In this document: piece after piece, positions 30,441-34,038 of the stretch | How positions within the stretch are numbered: position 1 is the first letter of the stretch | Layout: the number at the start of each line of letters is the position of its first letter | Source of the DNA: a virus | IMG/VR virus record: IMGVR_UViG_3300020183_000263 | Span: 1 to 34,038 of that record | DNA length: 34,038 nt | Strand: one strand, 5' to 3' | Notes under the pieces: model-generated | What the model saw: the letters and a program-made list of their open reading frames with translations, nothing else | Told to the model about the DNA's origin: nothing | Databases searched by the model: none | Program-made: the position numbers and the translations under genes

Positions 30441-31382
30441 ATGGCAGTAGCAACCCAACCGGATGGTGCCACTCTCAATCTAACATCAAATGCAATTAAA
30501 ACTGCAGCACAGGTCGAACCTGGAATATTAATCTATCCATCAGACATGAGATCTGATCAAGATAGGATTAAATTTACTGTGCGTGAAGTACAAAAAACAA
30601 GTATTGTAAAACAAAATCAAAAAATATTAAGTTCAAAAACAGCAAACAATATTCCGGAAGCAAAGTTACCTCCCGGTGAAACATCTTCTGTTTATTTGCC
30701 AATTCAATCCGCAATTTCTGATACAAATAGTGTTGAATGGGGAGGAGAAAAATTGAACGAAATTCAAAGACGACTTGTAAATGCATCTTTAGATGCAATG
30801 AACTCTAAAGCAAATTTTGGTGAAGCGACACAAGATATGATAAACCAAATATATAATGGAATTTTAAAGCAAAAAGGATTTGGAGGTATGGCAAGAATAG
30901 CACTTGCAGAGCAAGCAGTTGGTGTTCAAGGACTTCTTTCAAGAGTCACTGGAAACGTTCTCAATCCAAATTTGGAATTGCTTTTTCAAGGTCCAACACT
31001 TCGTCCATTTCAATTTCAATTTAAGTTGTCTCCAAGAACTCAAAAAGAAGCAGAAGATGTTAAAAGAATAATCAAATTTTTCAAAAAGAATATGGCTGTA
31101 CGATCTGGTGAATCTGGGTTATTTTTAAAATCGCCATATGTTTTTGGAATTGAATATCAACAAGGAACCAAAGATAAGTCCTCCGTGATTCATCCATCAA
31201 TTGGAAGAGTTAAACCATGTGCTCTACAATCATTTAATGTAGATTACACACCTCTCGGGTCTTATATGACATATGATGATGCCAAATCAACAATGGTTGC
31301 ATATAATATTTCAATGCAATTTCAAGAAATTGTTCCAGTCACTTCGGGTGATTATAAAGACGGTCACGACATAGGATTCTAA
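30441..31382 (+). CDS. 48: gp48 baseplate tail-tube cap protein, 313 residues
   Basis: The C-terminal 150 residues show the gp48 pattern: LELLFQGPTLRPFQFQFKLS, PRTQKEAEDVKRIIKFFKKN, LKSPYVFGIEYQ, VKPCALQSFNVDYTPLGSYM, YNISMQFQEIVPV. This is the tube-like domain that packs on the baseplate hub and initiates tail-tube growth with gp54. The N-terminus (PGILIYPSDMRSDQDRIKFT, VREVQKTSI) is the usual entrance, and a flexible region follows. T4 gp48 is 364 residues. It lies just before gp53 (2-base gap) in a late operon. Confidence 0.88.
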   Translation: MAVATQPDGATLNLTSNAIKTAAQVEPGILIYPSDMRSDQDRIKFTVREVQKTSIVKQNQKILSSKTANNIPEAKLPPGETSSVYLPIQSAISDTNSVEWGGEKLNEIQRRLVNASLDAMNSKANFGEATQDMINQIYNGILKQKGFGGMARIALAEQAVGVQGLLSRVTGNVLNPNLELLFQGPTLRPFQFQFKLSPRTQKEAEDVKRIIKFFKKNMAVRSGESGLFLKSPYVFGIEYQQGTKDKSSVIHPSIGRVKPCALQSFNVDYTPLGSYMTYDDAKSTMVAYNISMQFQEIVPVTSGDYKDGHDIGF

Positions 31383-31384
31383 AA

Positions 31385-32059
31385 ATGGCAAAACCATATT
31401 TCAGACTCGTTCCAAATTTAGAATATGTTAGTAGAAATGTTGACGAACAAAATATTTCAGATTATATTGAAGTTAAAAATTTATTTAAACGTGGAAAAAT
31501 TCGTGATGATATCTTTGGTGATTTGACGTTCTTTACAAAGTATCAAATCATTGGTGATGAGAGACCAGATCAAGTTGCATTTAAAACTTACAACGATTCA
31601 ACACTAGATTGGGTAGTCTTATTAGCAAATAATATAATCAATATTCAAAACGAATGGCCTTTACCACAAATTACATTTGATAAAATTATGCTTGAAAAAT
31701 ATGGTTCTTATGAAGGACTGTATAATGGAGTTCATCACTATGAAACAAACGAAGTTAAAAATCAAAATGACATTATAATTGTTGCAGCAGGACTGCAAGT
31801 ACCTTCAAATTATTCAATATCTTATTATGATGATAAATTACAACAACAAATTACAAAGACAAATATTACAACTCCAGTGACCAATTATGAGTATGAAAGT
31901 AAAAAAGACGACGAAAAACGAAATATCTTTTTACTCAAACCAATCTATTTAAATATTCTGTTTAATGATTTGGATTCAATTATGCCATATAAAAAAGGTG
32001 GAGATCAGTACGTGAACTCCACCTTGAAAAAGGGTGATAATATTAAACTTTACGAGTAA
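31385..32059 (+). CDS. 53: gp53 baseplate wedge protein, 224 residues
   Basis: The start MAKPYFRLVPNLEYVSRN and the core VKNLFKRGKIRDDIFGDLTF, TKYQIIGDERPDQVAFKTYN, STLDWVVLLANNIINIQNEW, PLPQITFDKIMLEKYGSYEG follow the T4 gp53 pattern. gp53 joins neighbouring wedges around the hub. T4 gp53 is 196 residues; this one has a somewhat longer C-terminus (KKDDEKRNIFLLKPIYLNIL). The frame ends exactly one base before the converging gp32 stop. Its 3' end contains an inverted repeat (31995-32025) that acts as a terminator for gp32 on the other strand, so these codons carry a second function. Confidence 0.92.
   Translation: MAKPYFRLVPNLEYVSRNVDEQNISDYIEVKNLFKRGKIRDDIFGDLTFFTKYQIIGDERPDQVAFKTYNDSTLDWVVLLANNIINIQNEWPLPQITFDKIMLEKYGSYEGLYNGVHHYETNEVKNQNDIIIVAAGLQVPSNYSISYYDDKLQQQITKTNITTPVTNYEYESKKDDEKRNIFLLKPIYLNILFNDLDSIMPYKKGGDQYVNSTLKKGDNIKLYE
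31991..32025 (-). terminator. gp32 terminator embedded in the 3' end of gene 53
   Basis: On the minus strand AAGGTGGAG (32025-32017), a 13-base loop, then CTCCACCTT (32003-31995) are followed by TTTT. The perfect 9-bp stem and U run lie 35 bases beyond the gp32 stop. On the plus strand the same stem is followed by TTGAAAA and is not a good terminator. Confidence 0.8.
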
Positions 32060-32998
32060 TCAATCATCCACAAGTTTTTGGAAATACTTCAGAGCATCAT
32101 CTTCATCTTCATCATCTGAAGAAAGAGTTGGAAGAGAAGGTGATTTTGCCTTGCGATAAGACTCCTCAAGTTCTTCCATAACTTTAGATTCTTTTGTCAC
32201 AGGTTCTGCATAATTTTCATACTCTTCTTCTTGTTCAGCAACAGCACGAGCAGCACTCTTCTGACCAAGAACCATCTTCAGACGCTTATCAAGATCATCA
32301 TAAGACTTGAATTGATCAGAAGCGACCAGAGCAGAAAGAGAATTCTCTTTCTTCCAAATTGCTTCCAGTGCATCGTCATCATCCAGAAGAGCAGCAGGAG
32401 AATCAAACTCCGACTTATCGTAGTTCCAATAACCATCAACCTTACGAATCTTCAGGCGGAAGTTTGCACCTTGCCAGAAATCAAAGGGATTGATTGGTTC
32501 TTCGTCTTCGAACTCAGGTTGCATCGCAGCTAAAATCTTATCAAAGATCTTCTTACCAAACTTGAACAGGAATACCTTACCTTCGTTAGCAGGATTTGCA
32601 GGATCCTTTACAACATAGATGTTGCTGTAATAGTTCAGTTTGCGCTTTTGCTTACGAACAGTTTCTTTATCCTTTTCACTACCGCTGTTCCACAGTTCGC
32701 GGTTATGTTCCGAAACAGGATCTTTCTGTCCCAGAGTGGTCAGAGAGTTTTCAATATACCAACCACCAGGACCTTGAAATGCGTGACTGTAGAGTTTTAC
32801 CCATGGAAGATCTTCTCCTTCAGGTGCTGGAAGAAAACGGATAATTGCAGAACCTACACCAGTCTTATCCATTTCTGGTTTCCAAAAACGCTCATCAGTG
32901 CCACCAGAACCACCAGTGCTCATTTTTTCAACTTCTTTTACAAGTTTATCGGTGAGCGAACCGAGTTTAGATTGCTTTTTCAGATTAGCAAAAGACAT
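32060..32998 (-). CDS. 32: gp32 single-stranded DNA-binding protein, 312 residues
   Basis: This is the T4 gp32 family: N-terminal SFANLKKQSKLGSLTDKLVK (basic cooperativity domain), core RFWKPEMDKTGVGSAIIRFL, PAPEGEDLPWVKLYSHAF, GGWYIENSLTTLG, RKLNYYSNIYVVKDP, VFLFKFGKKIFDKI, INPFDFWQGANFRLKIRKVD, and an acidic tail ending in LSSDDEDEDDALKYFQKLVD. gp32 coats ssDNA in replication, recombination and repair and autoregulates its own translation in T4. His72 (SHAF) is present, but the three zinc-binding Cys of T4 gp32 (77, 87, 90) have no counterparts; that segment reads NSLTTLGQKDPVSEHNRELW. It has its own sigma70 promoter (33044-33072) and terminator. Confidence 0.95.
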   Translation of the reverse strand: MSFANLKKQSKLGSLTDKLVKEVEKMSTGGSGGTDERFWKPEMDKTGVGSAIIRFLPAPEGEDLPWVKLYSHAFQGPGGWYIENSLTTLGQKDPVSEHNRELWNSGSEKDKETVRKQKRKLNYYSNIYVVKDPANPANEGKVFLFKFGKKIFDKILAAMQPEFEDEEPINPFDFWQGANFRLKIRKVDGYWNYDKSEFDSPAALLDDDDALEAIWKKENSLSALVASDQFKSYDDLDKRLKMVLGQKSAARAVAEQEEEYENYAEPVTKESKVMEELEESYRKAKSPSLPTLSSDDEDEDDALKYFQKLVDD

Positions 32999-33043
32999 TT
33001 GTGTACCTCGTATTTTTAAGATTTGGCCTTTGTGTACTTGATT

Positions 33044-33072
33044 ATTCTACAAGATTTACCCTGCTTTGTCAA
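33044..33072 (-). promoter_or_regulatory. sigma70 promoter for gp32
   Basis: The minus strand shows TTGACA (33072-33067), 17 bases, TAGAAT (33049-33044): 11 of 12 consensus bases at ideal spacing, inside the 3' end of the upstream gene. The mRNA would start near 33037, giving a leader of about 40 bases with GAGGT just before the ATG. A leader of this length could hold a gp32 translational operator, but no clear pseudoknot is seen. Confidence 0.8.
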
Positions 33073-33391
33073 TTCTTTCACGCATTGATTCGATCAATCG
33101 ACTCATGTTGTTAAAAAGCATTGACATATCAATATTGGGAGAAAGTCCCATCATCATTGCAGATTCGGAAATTTTTTCTTTCATCTGTTTTGCTTCAGGA
33201 TCATCAGATAAACTCAAACGTGTATAAAGAATTTTTTGTTTGTCTAATAATTTTTGAAGCAAATCAACATGTCCAATTTGTTCTTCTTTCGACATTGTAG
33301 AGAACTTAAATACACTATGATAAATTTGCTCCTGCAATTCAGAAATTTCTGCCATCTCGGCACGAACAACTTCGGATTCAAAAAAACTCAT
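33056..33391 (-). CDS. DUF1825-like small helical protein in the gp33 position, 111 residues
   Basis: The start MSFFESEVVRAEMAEISELQ resembles the cyanobacterial DUF1825 family, which begins MSFFESE(I/V)VQEEA. The rest is all-helical (EEQIGHVDLLQKLLDKQKIL, YTRLSLSDDPEAKQMKEKIS, DMSMLFNNMSRLIESMRERI), also as in that family. It lies exactly between gp59 and gp32, where T4 has gene 33, the late-transcription co-activator that bridges RNA polymerase and the sliding clamp. Both identities are possible at once: a host-derived protein that took over the gp33 role. It overlaps the gp59 stop by 4 bases. Function is inference. Confidence 0.75.
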   Translation of the reverse strand: MSFFESEVVRAEMAEISELQEQIYHSVFKFSTMSKEEQIGHVDLLQKLLDKQKILYTRLSLSDDPEAKQMKEKISESAMMMGLSPNIDMSMLFNNMSRLIESMRERIDKAG

Positions 33392-33984
33392 ATTTCTCCT
33401 AAAATAATTTCTTTCAAAATTTTACGATAACCAAATACATCAATATTTAGAAATGGATTATACTTTTTTAATTTTAAACTGACGATTTCCCATACAGGAT
33501 CCTTCAGTTTCTTGTCAAATGTTTTCCCGAACAGGAATATTCTATCATAGATAATCAACGTTTCAAGACTAATATTCCCGCTCAGGAAACTTTTTAATAC
33601 TGGTGGATGTCCTTTAGAACAATCAAATACTTCTTCAAATTTGTTAGTTTTAAATAGTTTTTCCGATTCTTCCTTAAAGATATAAGATAAGGATTGTGTT
33701 CTTTTTTTCCAATTGATATAATTCTGTTCTCCTTCTCTAATGATACTACCAATCCATAAATTTGATGGATCATCAACAGAGATAAAATTAGAAACAAAGA
33801 AATCAATGACTTCTTTATCATCTTTGTTTCTTGAAATCTTCTCAAACCAAAAACGATCTCTACGCTTATAAAATGACTGTAGATTTGCTCTTACTTTTCC
33901 ACAGTATTTTTGATAATCATATTCTGGTTTGGTAAAATGATTTTTAAGTGCCAAATAGGTCTTATATGTATCAAAAGGCATCAT
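33388..33984 (-). CDS. 59: gp59 helicase loader, 198 residues
   Basis: The sequence follows T4 gp59: MPFDTYKTYLALKNHFTKPE, YDYQKYCGKVRANLQSFYKR, RDRFWFEKISRN, DFFVSNFISVDDPSNLWIGS, and the C-terminal LIIYDRIFLFGKTFDKKLKD, PVWEIVSLKLKKYNPFLNID. gp59 loads the replicative helicase gp41 on gp32-coated forks and controls polymerase gating. T4 gp59 is 217 residues. It is basic and helical as expected. It is the first gene of a 59, (33), 32 group, the same order as in T4. The ATG at 33984 is preceded by another Met codon in the same run (MMPFD), so the second Met could be the real start. Confidence 0.92.
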   Translation of the reverse strand: MMPFDTYKTYLALKNHFTKPEYDYQKYCGKVRANLQSFYKRRDRFWFEKISRNKDDKEVIDFFVSNFISVDDPSNLWIGSIIREGEQNYINWKKRTQSLSYIFKEESEKLFKTNKFEEVFDCSKGHPPVLKSFLSGNISLETLIIYDRIFLFGKTFDKKLKDPVWEIVSLKLKKYNPFLNIDVFGYRKILKEIILGEI

Positions 33985-34038
33985 TTGTAATAATGTTGAA
34001 TGCTAGAGTAATTCTTTCTTCATTCTTTTTTTGAGGTT

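Noticed and set aside
33507-33520. TTGACA inside gp59 (minus strand)
   Set aside because: The -10 at proper spacing (TATGGG) is poor and no gene starts nearby.
1-34038. Search for auxiliary photosynthesis or carbon-metabolism genes (psbA, hli, talC, phoH type)
   Set aside because: No frame in the window shows such motifs; they may lie elsewhere in the genome.

Overview
The window is a tail-and-replication segment of a T4-like contractile-tailed phage. It most probably infects a marine picocyanobacterium (Synechococcus or Prochlorococcus). Counterparts of T4 genes 59, 32, 53, 48, 4, 26 and 51 can be recognised by sequence pattern, and likely counterparts of 5, 27 and 54. The DNA is AT-rich, genes are packed with 1-4 base overlaps, and perfect or near TATAAATA late-promoter boxes precede several structural genes. 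The cyanobacterial link rests mainly on a small protein that starts like the cyanobacterial DUF1825 family and occupies the gene 33 position, plus the many 2OG-Fe(II) oxygenases and the style of the tail proteins. No photosynthesis or carbon-metabolism host genes are seen here.

Layout from right to left. At 33-34 kb, on the minus strand, lie gp59 (helicase loader), the DUF1825-like protein and gp32 (ssDNA-binding protein). gp32 has its own consensus sigma70 promoter, and its terminator lies inside the 3' end of the convergent gene 53. At 29.6-32.1 kb is a plus-strand late operon: gp4 (head completion), a conserved unknown, gp48 (tube cap) and gp53 (baseplate wedge). It starts at a perfect TATAAATA box. 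From 29.6 kb down to 17.0 kb runs the tail-hub block on the minus strand. It holds a tail-tube-fold protein (gp54-like), gp26, a 58-codon gp51 that appears to be joined to gp26 by a -1 ribosomal frameshift, and a tape-measure candidate with a glucosaminidase-like domain. It continues with a 955-residue protein carrying lysozyme-like and M23-like domains, a gp27-like hub protein, a gp5-like OB-fold protein without lysozyme, a separate beta-helical spike, and two paralogous virion proteins.

At 17.03-15.11 kb an early-type cassette interrupts the late genes. A perfect sigma70 promoter (TTGACA, 17 bases, TATAAT) opens it and a strong hairpin terminator closes it. It carries small unknown genes, tRNA-Leu(UAA), tRNA-Thr(UGU) and a GNAT-fold protein resembling phage Mu Mom (DNA base modification).

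From 15.1 to 2.5 kb is the tail fibre and adhesin block: a 1687-residue fibre, an S74-chaperone fibre, two small paralogues, a glycine-rich adhesin, a DUF4376-like protein and four 2OG-Fe(II) oxygenases. It ends at a terminator at 2461-2488. From 2.4 kb to the left edge lie early-type genes with sigma70 promoters: a small membrane peptide, an HExxH metallopeptidase, a putative Cys-His-Asp protein, a 391-residue unknown, and the first codons of a further gene running off the edge.

The strongest novel points are the gp26/gp51 frameshift signal, the Mom-like early cassette, the redistribution of cell-wall-degrading domains away from gp5, and the regulatory signals nested in gene ends. All functions are read from sequence patterns; no database search was run.
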